A stretch of DNA of 64,000 nt from contig NZ_BAAAEP010000001.1 in assembly GCF_039523075.1 (NCBI RefSeq), positions 62,001-126,000 of the forward strand. The letters run 5' to 3'. The position numbers were made by a program, and so were the translations under genes. This DNA is from Caenispirillum bisanense. Lineage in GTDB: Bacteria > Pseudomonadota > Alphaproteobacteria > Rhodospirillales > Rhodospirillaceae. How positions within the stretch are numbered: the first letter of the stretch is position 1; each line of letters starts with the position of its first letter. Under the pieces are notes generated by a model. The model saw only the letters and a program-made list of their open reading frames with translations. It searched no databases and had not been told where the DNA came from. This document shows positions 51,959-60,777 of this stretch, one piece after another.

Positions 51959-52551
51959 CTGCCTCCATCCTCTCCCGCCCCGACTGGGTCGCCGCGGTCG
52001 ATGCCGACCCGGTGGCGGAAATCGACGTCAGCCGCCTGCTGGCCGGGGGCGGCGATCCCTTCGGCGTGCTCACCCGCACCGCCGCGACGGTGGAAGCCGG
52101 CCGGGGGATGGTGGTGGTGGCGCCCTTCGACCCGGTGCCGCTGCGCGACCTGCTGACCGGCGAAGGCTTCCAGAACCATGTGGAGACCCTGGCCGACGGC
52201 CGCTTCCGCGTGCGCTTCCTGCGCGCCGGCGGCTGCGCGGCGGCGGTGGCAGAGCCGGAGCCGGCCGCGGAGCCGGAGCCGGACCCGCAGGCGGAGCCCG
52301 ATGCCCCGCGCAAGTTCTGGATCGAGGAGGACGGCCTGCACCTGGACGTGCGCGGCCTGCCGCCCCCCGGCCCGATGCTGGAGGTGCTGCGGTTCCTCGA
52401 CGGCGGCGCCCATGCCCAGACGCTGATGGTGCATGTGCCGCAGTTCCCCGTCCACCTGATCCCCGAGCTGGAGGATCGCGGCTGGACCTACGAGATCGTC
52501 GCCGAGGCGCCGGGCCACACGGTCCTGCGCCTGGCGCCGGAGGGGCTTTGA
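51955..52551 (+). CDS. tandem DUF2249 domain protein
   Basis: 198 residues in two DUF2249-like units (about residues 20-92 and 125-195) joined by an acidic Pro-Glu linker. The first has IDVSRLLAGGGDPFGVL and PFDPVPLRDLL, the second LDVRGLPPPGPMLEVLRFLD and FPVHLIPELEDRGW. The fold is of the SirA/TusA-like type and is often linked with hemerythrin and denitrification genes. The role is unknown; sulphur or NO-related electron chemistry is possible. Coupled by overlap to both neighbours. Confidence 0.82.
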   Translation: MTASILSRPDWVAAVDADPVAEIDVSRLLAGGGDPFGVLTRTAATVEAGRGMVVVAPFDPVPLRDLLTGEGFQNHVETLADGRFRVRFLRAGGCAAAVAEPEPAAEPEPDPQAEPDAPRKFWIEEDGLHLDVRGLPPPGPMLEVLRFLDGGAHAQTLMVHVPQFPVHLIPELEDRGWTYEIVAEAPGHTVLRLAPEGL

Positions 52552-53897
52552 TGTCCGTCGTGCCCCTGGCGGGGGCGGAGCAGCGCCTGCTGCATCCCCT
52601 GGTGCCGGTTGCGTTCTTCGGTCTGGCGCTGGTCGCGCATCTGGCCCTGTGGGGCATCGCTGTGCTGTTCCCGGCCGAGGTCACCGCCGTCGGCGGGCCG
52701 GGGCCGGGCCTCGCGGCGGTGCATACCCTCACCCTTGGCGTGCTGGTGACGACGGCCCTTGGCGCGGTGCTGCAGATCCTGCCGGTGACGACGCAGCAGA
52801 CGGCGCCGCCGCCGCTGCTCGGCTGGCTGGTACTCGCCGCCGTCGGCGGCGGCGGGGTGCTGCTGGTGGCCGGCTTCCTCGGCTTCCTGGTGCCGCTGAT
52901 GGTGGCGGGGGCGGGGGCGGCGGTGGTCGGGCTGGTGCTGTTCGCCGTGTTGCTGGCCCGCCTGCTGCTGCGGGCGCGGGCCTCCGCTCTGGCCGATACC
53001 CTGCCGGCGGTGTGGCTGGCGCTCGTCTGCCTGCTGGCGGTGGTGGTGCTGGGCGGGCTGCTGGCGCATGACTACCGCCTCTCCCTGCTGCCCGACCATG
53101 CCGCCGCCGCGGCCACCCATGCGGTGCTGGCCGCCTACGGCTTCATGGGCTTCCTGGTGGTCGGCTTCAGCCATGTGCTGGTGCCCATGCTGGCGGTGGC
53201 CGAGCCGCCGCCGCCGGGCAGCGGCCGCCCGGTGCTGGCGCTGGCCGCCCTCGGCCTGTCGCTGGCGGCGGGCGGTCTGCTGCTGGCGGTGCCGGCGGCC
53301 GTCTGGGCCGGCATGGTCGCCGGCTTCGTCGCCGCCCTGCTGCATGTGCGCCTGATGCTGCGCACGGTAGCGAAGCGCATGCGCCGCAAGCTCGGCCTGT
53401 CGTTCGTGATGATACGCGCCTCGTGGGCGCTGCTGCCGCTGTCCATCGTCGCCGGCGCCCTGGTCTACGCCGGCGTGCTGGAGCCCGAGCCCTTCGGCGT
53501 GCTGCTGCTGCCCGGCTGGCTGCTGACCCTGCTGCTCGGCATCCTGCAGCGCATCCTGCCGTTCCTGGCCTCCATGCACACCGTCCGCACCTGCGCCCGG
53601 CCGATGTCCGCCAATGCGCTGGTGTGGGACGTGCCGCTGAGGCTGTCGACAGTCTGCCATCCGCTCGCCCTCGGGCTGCTGCTGGCCGCCGTGGTCCTGG
53701 CCCTGCCGCCGCTGGCGGTGGCGGCCGGCGTGGCGGGGGCGGCGGGGGCGGCATCCTTCCTTGTCTACGGCATCACCGTGGCCCGCCGGGCCCGTCGCCA
53801 TCGCCTGACCGTGGGGCCCAAGGGCTCCGGTCCCAAGGCGGCGCCGCCGCCGCGTCCGCTGCCGGTCATGCCGCGTCCTTCGGAGAGTCACTCATGA
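52551..53897 (+). CDS. polytopic membrane protein, His-rich, possibly haem-copper/NnrS-like
   Basis: 448 residues and about 12 hydrophobic spans. Several histidines lie at span ends (AAVHTLTLGVL, LAHDYRLSLLPDH, ATHAVLAAYGFMG, GFSHVLVPML, ASMHTVRT, VCHPLALG), the arrangement expected of a haem- or metal-binding membrane protein. I cannot name the family with certainty. Position between DUF2249 and hemerythrin genes suggests NO-related work. The ATG at 52551 shares one base with the preceding stop. Confidence 0.72.
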   Translation: MSVVPLAGAEQRLLHPLVPVAFFGLALVAHLALWGIAVLFPAEVTAVGGPGPGLAAVHTLTLGVLVTTALGAVLQILPVTTQQTAPPPLLGWLVLAAVGGGGVLLVAGFLGFLVPLMVAGAGAAVVGLVLFAVLLARLLLRARASALADTLPAVWLALVCLLAVVVLGGLLAHDYRLSLLPDHAAAAATHAVLAAYGFMGFLVVGFSHVLVPMLAVAEPPPPGSGRPVLALAALGLSLAAGGLLLAVPAAVWAGMVAGFVAALLHVRLMLRTVAKRMRRKLGLSFVMIRASWALLPLSIVAGALVYAGVLEPEPFGVLLLPGWLLTLLLGILQRILPFLASMHTVRTCARPMSANALVWDVPLRLSTVCHPLALGLLLAAVVLALPPLAVAAGVAGAAGAASFLVYGITVARRARRHRLTVGPKGSGPKAAPPPRPLPVMPRPSESHS

Positions 53898-54400
53898 ACA
53901 CCTTCTTCGGCTCCACCCGCACCGGCGAAGCCCTGCACGGCGAGCACCAGTCCACCCTGGCGGCGCTCGACGGGCTGGAGCGGCTGACCGACCGCAGCGG
54001 CCTGCCCGACGTCTCCGACCCCGCCGTGCAGGCGGCGCTGGAGGCGGTGGCGACGGCGCTGGAGGACGATGTCGCCCGCCACTTCGCCTTCGAGGAGGAG
54101 AACCTGTTCCCCCTCATCGCCCAGGCCGGCGCCACCTTCATGGTCGACATGCTGAGCGGCGAGCACGACGAGATCCGCCCCCTTGCCGCCGAGGTGCGCG
54201 ACGGCTGCCGCAGCCTGCTGGCCGGCACCATGACGGCGGCCGACTGGCGCCTGTTCCGCGGCACGGCGCAGGATCTGATCGAGCGCGAGACGTTCCACAT
54301 CCAGAAGGAGGAAATGGGCCTGCTGGCCGCCCTGGCGCAGATCCTCGACAGCGACGACGACGCCATCCTGGCGGCCCGCCACGCCGCCCTGCGCGGCTGA
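53894..54400 (+). CDS. hemerythrin (HHE)-domain protein
   Basis: 168 residues, helical bundle with likely di-iron ligands in order: His in LHGEHQS, His and Glu in HFAFEEENLFP, His in GEHDEIRP, and His/Glu in FHIQKEEMGLL. Such proteins bind O2 or NO or repair Fe-S centres (RIC/YtfE-like). Overlaps the membrane protein gene by ATGA; NnrS follows in 21 nt. Confidence 0.87.
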   Translation: MNTFFGSTRTGEALHGEHQSTLAALDGLERLTDRSGLPDVSDPAVQAALEAVATALEDDVARHFAFEEENLFPLIAQAGATFMVDMLSGEHDEIRPLAAEVRDGCRSLLAGTMTAADWRLFRGTAQDLIERETFHIQKEEMGLLAALAQILDSDDDAILAARHAALRG

Positions 54401-54421
54401 CAGGGAAGGAGGATCCGCACC

Positions 54422-55615
54422 ATGCCCGCCGTCCTGACCTATGGTTTCCGCATCTTCTTCCTGGCCGCCGCCGCCTGGGGCATCACCGCCATGGCGCTGT
54501 GGCTGGTCTGGCTGGCGGTGCATCTGAACGGGGCCGACTTCGCCGTCCTGTCCATCGCCCTGCCGCCGTTCCAGTGGCACGCCCACGAGATGGTGTTCGG
54601 CTTCGGCCTGGCCGCCGTCGCCGGCTTCCTGCTCACCGCCGTGCCCAACTGGGTCGGCTGCGCCCCGGTGCGCGGCCTGCCGCTGGCGGGGCTGGCGGCG
54701 GTGTGGCTGGCCGGGCGGCTGGCGGTCGGCTTCTCCGCCTGGCTGCCGGCGCCGCTGGTGCTGGCGGTGGACGCGCTGTTTCCGCTCGCCCTGGCGGTGA
54801 CGCTGGCCCGCCAGATCGTGCCCGCCCGCCAGCCGCGCAATCTGGGCGTGGTGGCGGTGGTGACGCTGCTCGGCCTGCTGCAGGTGCTGTCGCTGGGGGA
54901 TGCCCTGGCGCTGTTCGATAACCCGCTGGCGCAGACGCCGGCCCGCCTGGGGGTGGAGCTGCTGGTGCTGCTGATCGCCATCATCGGCGGCCGCATCACT
55001 CCCGCCTTCACCCGCAATTGGCTAGTGCGCCAGGGGCAGGAGGTGACGGTGGCCATGGGGACGTGGCTGGACCGCGGCGCCGTCGCCGTCACCGCCGCCG
55101 CCGTGCTGGCCGATGCCGCCGGGGCGCCCGATGGCCTGCGGGCGGTGCTGTTCGCCGCCGCCGGCCTCGCCCTGCTGGTGCGGCTGTCGCGCTGGCACGG
55201 CCGCCGCACCGGCGCCGAGCCGCTGCTGTGGGTGCTGCACGCCGGCTATGCCCTGGTGGCGGCGGGCTTCCTGCTGATGGCGGCGGCGGTGGTGGGGCTG
55301 CTGGTGGAGTCGACGGCGCTGCACCTGTGGACCATCGGCGCCGTCGGCGTGATGGTGGTGGGGGTGATGTCGCGCGTCGCCCTCGGCCACACCGGCCGCG
55401 CCCTGACGGCGCCGCGCCTGACCACGGTCGCCTACGGGCTGCTCGCCCTGGCGGCGGTGGTGCGGGTGGCGGGGCCGGCCCTGTCGCCCGCCTTCTACTC
55501 GCCGGCGCTGCTGACGGCGGCGGGGCTGTGGGTGGTGGCGCTGCTGCTGTTCCTGGCCGACTACGCCGTCATGCTGGCTACCGACCGTCCAGCTGCCGGC
55601 AGCGGCGGGGCGTGA
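54422..55615 (+). CDS. nnrS: NnrS family haem-copper membrane protein
   Basis: 397 residues and about 12 spans. It carries the NnrS signature PPFQWHAHEMVFGFGLAAVA with FLLTAVPNWVG, then GGRITPAFTRNW and HLWTIGAVGVMVVGVMSRVALGHTGR. NnrS binds haem and copper and protects against nitrosative stress in denitrifiers. It ends the operon that begins with DUF454 (or hemA). Confidence 0.93.
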   Translation: MPAVLTYGFRIFFLAAAAWGITAMALWLVWLAVHLNGADFAVLSIALPPFQWHAHEMVFGFGLAAVAGFLLTAVPNWVGCAPVRGLPLAGLAAVWLAGRLAVGFSAWLPAPLVLAVDALFPLALAVTLARQIVPARQPRNLGVVAVVTLLGLLQVLSLGDALALFDNPLAQTPARLGVELLVLLIAIIGGRITPAFTRNWLVRQGQEVTVAMGTWLDRGAVAVTAAAVLADAAGAPDGLRAVLFAAAGLALLVRLSRWHGRRTGAEPLLWVLHAGYALVAAGFLLMAAAVVGLLVESTALHLWTIGAVGVMVVGVMSRVALGHTGRALTAPRLTTVAYGLLALAAVVRVAGPALSPAFYSPALLTAAGLWVVALLLFLADYAVMLATDRPAAGSGGA

Positions 55616-55657
55616 CGGTCGGCGCGAGCCTCCCGCCGTCGCGGGTCGTTGGATGAA

Positions 55658-55679
55658 GGAGGGCGGCGCGCCGCCCTCC
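55658..55679. other. 22-nt perfect GC palindrome after nnrS
   Basis: Perfectly self-complementary from 55658 to 55679 (9-bp stem with a CGCG loop if folded), 42 nt after the nnrS stop. No T-tract follows. It may end the transcript or block exonucleases. Confidence 0.6.
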
Positions 55680-55706
55680 GTCCCGTCCATCTGAGAGGAA
55701 GCCCGC

Positions 55707-55916
55707 ATGTCCAAGCACCCGAAGACCGAACAGCCCACCGACGCCGACCTGAAGGACAACCCCCTGATCGGCGGCAACAAGGGCACCACCCGCGCGGGCG
55801 TGTCGCCGGACGAGCTGGATGACGCCCTCGACGACTCCACCATCGAAGGCGACATCGGCAACGACACCAACGCCCATGGCGGGATCGACAAGGCGCCCGG
55901 CCGCCGTCTGCACTGA
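55707..55916 (+). CDS. small acidic hypothetical protein
   Basis: 69 residues, hydrophilic and Asp-rich (DELDDALDDSTIEGDIGNDT), without membrane spans or cysteine; probably disordered. GAGAGGAAG precedes the ATG. It resembles small general-stress-type proteins only in composition. No family recognised. Confidence 0.7.
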   Translation: MSKHPKTEQPTDADLKDNPLIGGNKGTTRAGVSPDELDDALDDSTIEGDIGNDTNAHGGIDKAPGRRLH

Positions 55917-56186
55917 TCCAGGCACCTCCCGCCGCCGCTGCCGGGGGTCACCTGCGGCGGCGGCGGGGCCGCCTGCAGGATGCAATGCAGCCTGCCGCGT
56001 CCGTCGCGAAGTAACTCTGCCGGCGCCGCGTCGCCGCCCCGTCTGCCCCGGCGGACGTCGCATTAACCCTGATTTTCTCCGCCTTTCACAGCTTGGCCCG
56101 TGGTTTGCGACAGGTGCGGCAACCGGACGGCGGCGGGCTGCCGCGTCCAGCACGGACACGGACCAGAGAAAGCGGAGACAGCAATC

Positions 56187-56606
56187 ATGCTGATGCAGAC
56201 GATGAACGCCGGCGGCATCGATAGCGGGGCCGGCATCCATGTGACGGCCGGCGTCGGCGTGGCCTTCCAGGACGGCCATCTGCTGCCCGACCTGCTGCGC
56301 GCCGCCTGCAACGACGACGCCCCGGCCGGCTCCACCTGGGACGCGGCGGCGCAGTTCCTGCTGCTGCGCGACGTGCTGATGACGGTGCAGCGCTTCTCCA
56401 ACGCCCGCGTGATGCAGCTGAACGTGCGCTTCTGCCTGGAGCGTCACGGCCTCGGCGCCCGCGATGCCGCCGCCCGCGCCGCCATCCAGGCCCTGGCCGA
56501 CGCTGCCGCCGCCTATCTGGCCGAGCCCACCGCGGCCGAAGACCTGCGCCTGCGCAAGGCGTGGCAGGCGGTGGTGGCGGCCGGCGCCCAGCCGCCTGCC
56601 TGCTGA
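56187..56606 (+). CDS. hypothetical protein
   Basis: 139 residues, mostly helical, with two or three cysteines (LRAACNDD, NVRFCLERHG, C-terminal Cys). No family recognised. The ATG at 56187 has GCGGAGA upstream, and the codon bias matches the neighbours. The 270-nt spacer before it holds no gene I can support, only GC-rich repeats. Convergent with the next gene, 16 nt apart. Confidence 0.65.
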   Translation: MLMQTMNAGGIDSGAGIHVTAGVGVAFQDGHLLPDLLRAACNDDAPAGSTWDAAAQFLLLRDVLMTVQRFSNARVMQLNVRFCLERHGLGARDAAARAAIQALADAAAAYLAEPTAAEDLRLRKAWQAVVAAGAQPPAC

Positions 56607-56622
56607 GGCCGAGGCACCGCCG

Positions 56623-57165
56623 TCAGATGGCGGCCGCCGGGGCCTGCTGCTCGCCGCCGCGGCCCGTTGCCGCTGCCGCCGCCGTCGCTTGCCCGCGCAT
56701 GGCCTGGGGGTCCTGCGGGAAGCCGCTGCGGTCGCTGTAGTCCGGCGGCTCCGGGGCCAGTCGCTGGCGGGCCTGCAGGGCCTGGGCGCAGACGATGTCG
56801 AGCACGGTGATCGCCGCCACCGCCCCGGCCGCCAGCCGCGCCGCCTGCGGGCGATGGCGGCCGTTGTCGGTGCCGCCGGCCAGGGTGGCGAGGTCGACGG
56901 CGTCGCCGGCGATGCGGGCCCAGATGCCGTAGCGCGGATCATCCGCCGCCAGGATGGCGAGGCCGACGCCGATCTCCCGCAGGCCGTAGGCGCGCAGCAG
57001 GGTGCCGTCGCCGTCCATTCCCAGGCTGCGGGTCAGCCGCCGGCCGTAGAACAGTTCCGCCAGGCCGATGCCGATGCTCACCCAGCCGAGCCCGCGGGCC
57101 AGCTGACCGGCGGTGTCGGACAGCCGCTCGTAGCGGGCGGTGGTGTGCTGGTAGGGGTGGGTCAT
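56623..57165 (-). CDS. hypothetical membrane protein
   Basis: 180 residues; N-terminal LGWVSIGIGLAELFYGRRLT and LREIGVGLAILAADD, then a hydrophobic span near residue 110-125 and a polar Gln/Ala-rich tail. The pattern resembles small membrane proteins often found next to zinc dehydrogenases like the one 14 nt upstream. GGGAGAG precedes the ATG. Function unknown. Confidence 0.75.
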   Translation of the reverse strand: MTHPYQHTTARYERLSDTAGQLARGLGWVSIGIGLAELFYGRRLTRSLGMDGDGTLLRAYGLREIGVGLAILAADDPRYGIWARIAGDAVDLATLAGGTDNGRHRPQAARLAAGAVAAITVLDIVCAQALQARQRLAPEPPDYSDRSGFPQDPQAMRGQATAAAAATGRGGEQQAPAAAI

Positions 57166-57179
57166 GGGGTGCTCTCCCG

Positions 57180-58349
57180 TCACGGCTTGAGGACGACTTT
57201 CACGCAGCCGTCCTTCTTGTGCTTGAACAGGTCGTAGTAGTGCGCCCCGTCGGCCAGGCTGCCGGTGTGGGTGATGACGAACGACGGGTCGATCTGGCCT
57301 TCCTCGATCCGCCGCAGCAGGTCGTCGGTCCAGCGGTTGACGTGGGTCTGGCCGGTGCGGATGGTCAGGCTCTTGTTCATCACCGCGCCGAACGGCACCT
57401 TGTCGATCAACCCGCCGTAGACGCCGGGGATGGACACCGTGCCGGCCGGGCGGCAGGCGTAGAAGATTTCCCGCAGCACATGCGGCCGGTCGGTCTCCAG
57501 CATCATGGCCTGCTTGGCGCGGTCGACGACGCTGTCGATGGAGCGGGTGGCGTGGGCCTCCAGCCCGACCGCGTCGATGCACTTTTCCGGCCCCTTGCCG
57601 TCGGTCAGGTCGCCCAGCCGCTCAAGGACGCTCTCTTCCTCGAAGTTGATGGCGATGGCGCCGCCGGCGACGGCCATGGACAGGCGTTCCGGCACCCGGT
57701 CGATGACCACCACCTGCTTCGCCCCCAGCAGCACGGCGGCCCGCACGCAGAACTGCCCGACCGGGCCGGCGCCCCAGATGGCGACCGTATCCGTCGGCTC
57801 GATGTCGCATTGCGCCACCGCCTGCCAGCCGGTGGGCAGGATGTCGCCCAGGAACAGCACCTGCTCGTCGGTCAGGCTGTCGGGCACCTTCACCGGCGCC
57901 ACGTCGGCATAGGGCACCCGCACGTATTCCGCCTGACCGCCGGCATAGCCGCCGGTGAGGTGGGTGTAGCCGAACAGGCCGGCGGTGGTGTGGCCGAACA
58001 TCTTGGAGGCCAGGTCCGCCCGGCGATTGGTGCGCTCGCAGACGGAGAAGTTGCCGCGCCGGCACTGGTCGCACTCGCCGCAGACGATGGTGAAGGGCAC
58101 CACCACGCGGTCGCCCACCTTGAGCTTGCGGTTGTCGCGGCCGACTTCCATCACCTCGCCCATGAACTCGTGGCCGACGATGTCGCCCTTTTCCATGCCG
58201 ACCATGAAGTGGTCGTAAAGGTGCAGGTCGGAACCGCAGATGGCACAGCTCGTCACCTTGATGATGGCGTCGCGGCCATCCTCGATGGTCGGGTCGGGGA
58301 CCGTGTCGTAGCGGATGTCGTTCTTGCCGTGCCAGACCAGCGCCTTCAT
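57180..58349 (-). CDS. zinc-dependent alcohol dehydrogenase, formaldehyde dehydrogenase-like
   Basis: 389 residues, medium-chain NAD-dependent dehydrogenase. Catalytic zinc ligands Cys38, His60 and Glu61 (CAICGSDLH, VGHEFMGEV); structural zinc cysteines in CGECDQCRRGNFSVC; Rossmann motif GAGPVGQF. Overall it resembles the glutathione-independent formaldehyde/alcohol dehydrogenase group. A strong AAAGGAGG precedes the ATG. Its product could be formate-linked, but no direct tie to the nearby formate dehydrogenase is shown. Confidence 0.88.
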   Translation of the reverse strand: MKALVWHGKNDIRYDTVPDPTIEDGRDAIIKVTSCAICGSDLHLYDHFMVGMEKGDIVGHEFMGEVMEVGRDNRKLKVGDRVVVPFTIVCGECDQCRRGNFSVCERTNRRADLASKMFGHTTAGLFGYTHLTGGYAGGQAEYVRVPYADVAPVKVPDSLTDEQVLFLGDILPTGWQAVAQCDIEPTDTVAIWGAGPVGQFCVRAAVLLGAKQVVVIDRVPERLSMAVAGGAIAINFEEESVLERLGDLTDGKGPEKCIDAVGLEAHATRSIDSVVDRAKQAMMLETDRPHVLREIFYACRPAGTVSIPGVYGGLIDKVPFGAVMNKSLTIRTGQTHVNRWTDDLLRRIEEGQIDPSFVITHTGSLADGAHYYDLFKHKKDGCVKVVLKP

Positions 58350-58462
58350 GGGGCGGTCCTCCTTTCGGATGAGTGTCTGCAAGGACAACGCCCGGACGCG
58401 GCGGTGGCCCGTCACGCAGGGGTGGTGCGGCTGCGCCTTTCGGCCCTGCGGCCCGGCGGCGG

Positions 58463-59035
58463 TCAGGCGGTGGCGGGCGGGTCTTCCTCGGCCGCCGGGA
58501 CGGCGGTATCGGCGTCGGGCTCGCCATCGCCTTCGGGCGGGGCGGCGGCCTCCGGTTCCGTTGCCTCGGCGTCGGGGGCGTCGGCGGACTTGTCCTTCAG
58601 GTGGGCGAACAGGCGCTCGACCAGCTTTTCCGGCCGGTCGGTCGGGCGCAGGGCGGCGTAGCCGGGGGCGTTGAAGTCCCAGTCGTAGTCGGCGAAGGTC
58701 TTGTAGCCGGTGATGGCGGGGTCGCTGCTCCACGCCTTGCGCAGGGCGAGGCGGCGCAGGCTTTCCGGCACCTCCTTGCGCAGGAAGACCGTGTAGTCGC
58801 TGTCGGCGCCCAGACTGTCGATGGAGGGCAGGTCGGCGGGGTCGAAGGGGTCGGCGGCCTCCGCCTCCGCTCCCGCGGCCACCGGATCGGCCGGCGGCGG
58901 AACGGGCGAGGGGGAGGGCGGCAGCGGTGCCGGCTCGGGCACCGGCCCTGGCGGCGGTTCCACCGGCGGGTCGCGGTCGGCCTGCTTGAGGCGCGACCAC
59001 CGCGACAGGAAGCCTTCGGCCGGATCATCCACCAT
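58463..59035 (-). CDS. DUF3306 protein (formate dehydrogenase-associated)
   Basis: 190 residues. The N-terminus EGFLSRWSRLKQ is the family hallmark. A Pro-rich linker, LPSIDSLGADSDYTVFLRKE and RRLALRKAWSSDP follow, then an acidic tail. DUF3306 genes regularly sit with DUF3305 and formate dehydrogenase. Role unknown. Overlaps DUF3305 by 11 nt. Confidence 0.85.
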   Translation of the reverse strand: MVDDPAEGFLSRWSRLKQADRDPPVEPPPGPVPEPAPLPPSPSPVPPPADPVAAGAEAEAADPFDPADLPSIDSLGADSDYTVFLRKEVPESLRRLALRKAWSSDPAITGYKTFADYDWDFNAPGYAALRPTDRPEKLVERLFAHLKDKSADAPDAEATEPEAAAPPEGDGEPDADTAVPAAEEDPPATA

Positions 59036-59573
59036 GGCGGTCTCCGTCTGCGTGGGGGCGGCGGCGCGGGGCCAGCGCCTCGGGGTCGGCATCGTCGCGG
59101 CGGCGTTTCCAGCGCGGACGCTCCACGTGGTTGCGGGCGACGAACTCGGCCAGCCAGTCGCGCACCGGCGCCGGCATGGGCAGGGCCTCCAGCAGGTCGT
59201 CGCCGCATTCGGCGTGGGACTGGGCCTCGGCGGGGTCGACGGTCGCCAGCAGCAGCCGCCAGCCCGACGGCCCGCCGCCGCCCCGCCGCAGCACCACGTA
59301 GACCTTGGGCTGCGGCGCTTCCAGGTTGTCCTTGTAGTTCCGCGTGTCGCCGGGGTGGACGTGGATGTCGACGGTGCCGGCGAACATCTGCACGGTGTCG
59401 CCCAGGCGGGCCAGTTCCGACCACGACGGCCGCCCCACGGCCCCCGGCAGCACGGCGGTGACCGTCAGCACGTGGTCGAGCCAGCGGCTGCGGGCCGGCC
59501 GCCGTTCCACCACCACGCCCACCGGGAAGCGCTGCCGGCTCCGCCTTGCGCCCCTGTCCATGCTCATGGTCAT
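59025..59573 (-). CDS. DUF3305 protein (formate dehydrogenase-associated)
   Basis: 182 residues with FPVGVVVERRPARSRWLDHV near the start, the family hallmark, and KVYVVLRRG in the middle. A basic C-terminus follows. Partner of the DUF3306 gene; function unknown, probably in maturation of formate dehydrogenase. Confidence 0.85.
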   Translation of the reverse strand: MTMSMDRGARRSRQRFPVGVVVERRPARSRWLDHVLTVTAVLPGAVGRPSWSELARLGDTVQMFAGTVDIHVHPGDTRNYKDNLEAPQPKVYVVLRRGGGGPSGWRLLLATVDPAEAQSHAECGDDLLEALPMPAPVRDWLAEFVARNHVERPRWKRRRDDADPEALAPRRRPHADGDRHGG

Positions 59574-59578
59574 GGCCG

Positions 59579-59965
59579 TTACTCGATGTAGCCGTCGCGG
59601 AACAGGTTGTCCGGTCCGCCGATGGGGTCCATCTCGGTGGTCGGCTGGCTGCCCACCTCGGTCGGACGCGGCAGCGGGGAGCCGTCCAGCGCCGGCGGGG
59701 CGTCCCACACGCGGGTCAGCTTGTCGTAGAGCGTGTCGCTGCCGCCTTCCTCCTGCGGGTTGGGATCGGCGGGCGGTCGGGTGCCCTGGGCGGTGGGCTC
59801 CGGCGCCTGGCTGTCCTCCACGTCCTGATCGGTGAGGCCGCGGCTTTCGGTGGAGCCGCCCTGGGCCGGCTCGCCCTGGGCCCAGGCCGGCGGAGGCATG
59901 GAACCGGCGGCCAGCAGCAGGGCCAGACCGGCGGCGGCGAGGGTGGGCAGGCGGGGTGAGGTCAT
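59579..59965 (-). CDS. hypothetical secreted protein
   Basis: 128 residues, signal peptide (cleavage after AWA near residue 29), then a Pro/Gly/Glu-rich, probably disordered chain ending DPIGGPDNLFRDGYIE. GGAAGG lies before the ATG. It heads the DUF3305/DUF3306 strand and is divergent from the formate dehydrogenase operon. No family recognised. Confidence 0.72.
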   Translation of the reverse strand: MTSPRLPTLAAAGLALLLAAGSMPPPAWAQGEPAQGGSTESRGLTDQDVEDSQAPEPTAQGTRPPADPNPQEEGGSDTLYDKLTRVWDAPPALDGSPLPRPTEVGSQPTTEMDPIGGPDNLFRDGYIE

Positions 59966-60048
59966 GGTGGCAGCCTTCCGTGCGGCGCGGGACGGGCGGG
60001 GCGGGGTCCGTCGGGTTCAACGCGCAGCCCCGGCGGCGGGTGCGGCGA

Positions 60049-60777
60049 ATGCGGCCAACGTCTTGTGCCTCTGGTGCGTTGTGGGGGAAACAGCATCCAG
60101 AAGCGGGGGCAGCGTTGCGCGGACCGGCGGCCGGAACCAACGACGACACCGAGGAACTCCGCGGACAGGCCTATCGCCTGCTGGCCGCCCTGCTGGCCCG
60201 CCCGCCCGACGAGGCCATGCTGCGCCGGCTGGCCGGGCTGCAGGGCGACGACGGCTCCACCCTCGGCAGCGCGCTGGCCAGCCTTGGCGCCGCCGCCGCC
60301 CGCACCGGCGCCGCCGCGGCGGAACGCGAATACAACCGCCTGTTCATCGGCGTCGAGCGCGGCGAGCTTGTCCCCTACGGTTCCTATTACGAAAGCGGCT
60401 TCCTGTTCGGTCCGCCGCTGATCCGCCTGCGCGGCGACCTCGCCGGCCTGGGCCTTGCCCGCGCCGACGGGGTGTGCGAGCCGGAGGATCACGTGGCGGT
60501 GACGCTGGAGACCATGGCCGACCTCATCGACGGCCGGGTCAGCGGCCGCACCGCCGACCTGGTCGGCCAGCGCGGCTTCTTCGAGCGCCACATCGGCACC
60601 TGGGTGCCGCGCTTCTTCCACGATCTGCAGCATGCCGCCGGCGCCAGCTTCTATGCGCCGGTGGGCGCCCTCGGCAAGGCTTTCCTGGCGGTGGAGGCCC
60701 GCGCCTTCGACCTGCCCGACGATGCACCCCCGGCCGGCCGCGCCGGCGGCCTGATGGTTGAGGAGACGGACGGATGA
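60049..60777 (+). CDS. TorD-family molybdoenzyme chaperone
   Basis: About 242 residues from the ATG at 60049; TTG starts at 60079 or 60115 are also possible because homology begins near GTNDDTEELRGQAYRLLAAL. The all-helical TorD fold is marked by EYNRLFIGVERGELVPYGSY and VCEPEDHVAVTLETM. It would guard the Tat signal of the formate dehydrogenase and aid cofactor insertion before export. Overlaps the next gene by ATGA. Confidence 0.85.
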   Translation: MRPTSCASGALWGKQHPEAGAALRGPAAGTNDDTEELRGQAYRLLAALLARPPDEAMLRRLAGLQGDDGSTLGSALASLGAAAARTGAAAAEREYNRLFIGVERGELVPYGSYYESGFLFGPPLIRLRGDLAGLGLARADGVCEPEDHVAVTLETMADLIDGRVSGRTADLVGQRGFFERHIGTWVPRFFHDLQHAAGASFYAPVGALGKAFLAVEARAFDLPDDAPPAGRAGGLMVEETDG

